Of a stretch of 5,000 bases of DNA, positions 4,945 to 5,000 are shown in pieces. Numbering within the stretch: position 1 is the first letter of the stretch; each line of letters opens with the position of its first letter. A program made the position numbers and the translations under genes. The notes beneath the pieces were generated by a model that saw only the letters and a list, made by a program, of their open reading frames with translations, was not told the DNA's origin and searched no databases. Origin of the DNA: Lachnospiraceae bacterium (GTDB lineage Bacteria; Bacillota; Clostridia; Lachnospirales; Lachnospiraceae); NCBI GenBank assembly GCA_014804285.1, contig JAAVAA010000024.1, positions 1 to 5,000 of the forward strand, given 5' to 3'.

Positions 4945-5000
4945 ATGGAAAAGGTTGTAGTCTATATATGGGCTTTCATATTTGGAACTGTGATCGGAAG
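4945..5000 (+). CDS. Probable prepilin peptidase, PilD/GspO type (3' partial)
   Basis: Only the first 18 codons are in the window: MEKVVVYIWAFIFGTVIG, then the frame runs off the end. A hydrophobic N-terminus leading into FGTxIG is how type IV prepilin peptidases begin, where it is normally followed by SFLNV and the first membrane segment. AGGAGG (4935-4940) lies 4 nt before the ATG, a strong ribosome binding site. The gene starts 18 nt after the prepilin stop, so the two are almost certainly co-transcribed. The enzyme, an aspartate protease of the membrane, would cleave the prepilin after Gly63 and methylate Phe64. The call depends on a short stretch plus context; the catalytic aspartates are outside the window. 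Confidence 0.65.
   Translation, partial: MEKVVVYIWAFIFGTVIG

Overview
The window looks like chromosomal DNA from a gut-type member of the Clostridia, most likely a Lachnospiraceae-like organism. This is inferred from moderate G+C, AGGAGG-type ribosome binding sites, AGA/GGA-rich codon use, a copper ATPase with a C-terminal metal-binding domain, and Gram-positive type IV pilus genes. No gene here fixes the species. All real genes found are on the plus strand.

Layout. (1) Positions 1-1666 hold the 3' two thirds of a Cu(I) P1B-type ATPase (copA); its N-terminus lies upstream of the window. It ends in a CxxC heavy-metal-associated (HMA) domain. A strong ribosome binding site and an in-frame ATG sit exactly at the start of that domain, so a free 69-residue CopZ-like copper chaperone may also be made. 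(2) Positions 1667-1766 hold four TGATGC hexamers with exact 11-bp periodicity, directly upstream of a plausible promoter. This resembles an OmpR/PhoB-type operator. (3) Positions 1767-3769 hold two overlapping genes: a single-pass membrane protein with a DUF3298/RsiV-like extracellular domain, and a secreted LysM protein with an unrecognised C-terminal domain.

(4) Positions 3767-4157 are the most unusual part: a 391-bp non-coding element bounded by perfect 15-bp inverted repeats, the left one starting at the stop codon of the LysM gene. Inside are two long perfect hairpins (24- and 25-bp stems) in opposite orientation. Their heads share a motif of about 39 nt (33/39 identical), while their stems have unrelated sequences that still pair perfectly. 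This suggests a structure recognised as folded RNA or single-stranded DNA, or a non-autonomous mobile or invertible element. I could not assign it to a known family.

(5) From 4300 a type IV pilus locus begins. Its first gene encodes a prepilin whose signal is preceded by an abnormally long 63-residue leader that looks like a small cytoplasmic domain. It is followed by the first 18 codons of a probable prepilin peptidase, the enzyme expected to cleave that leader. The element therefore sits between a cell-wall-binding gene and a pilus operon, where it could affect expression of surface structures.
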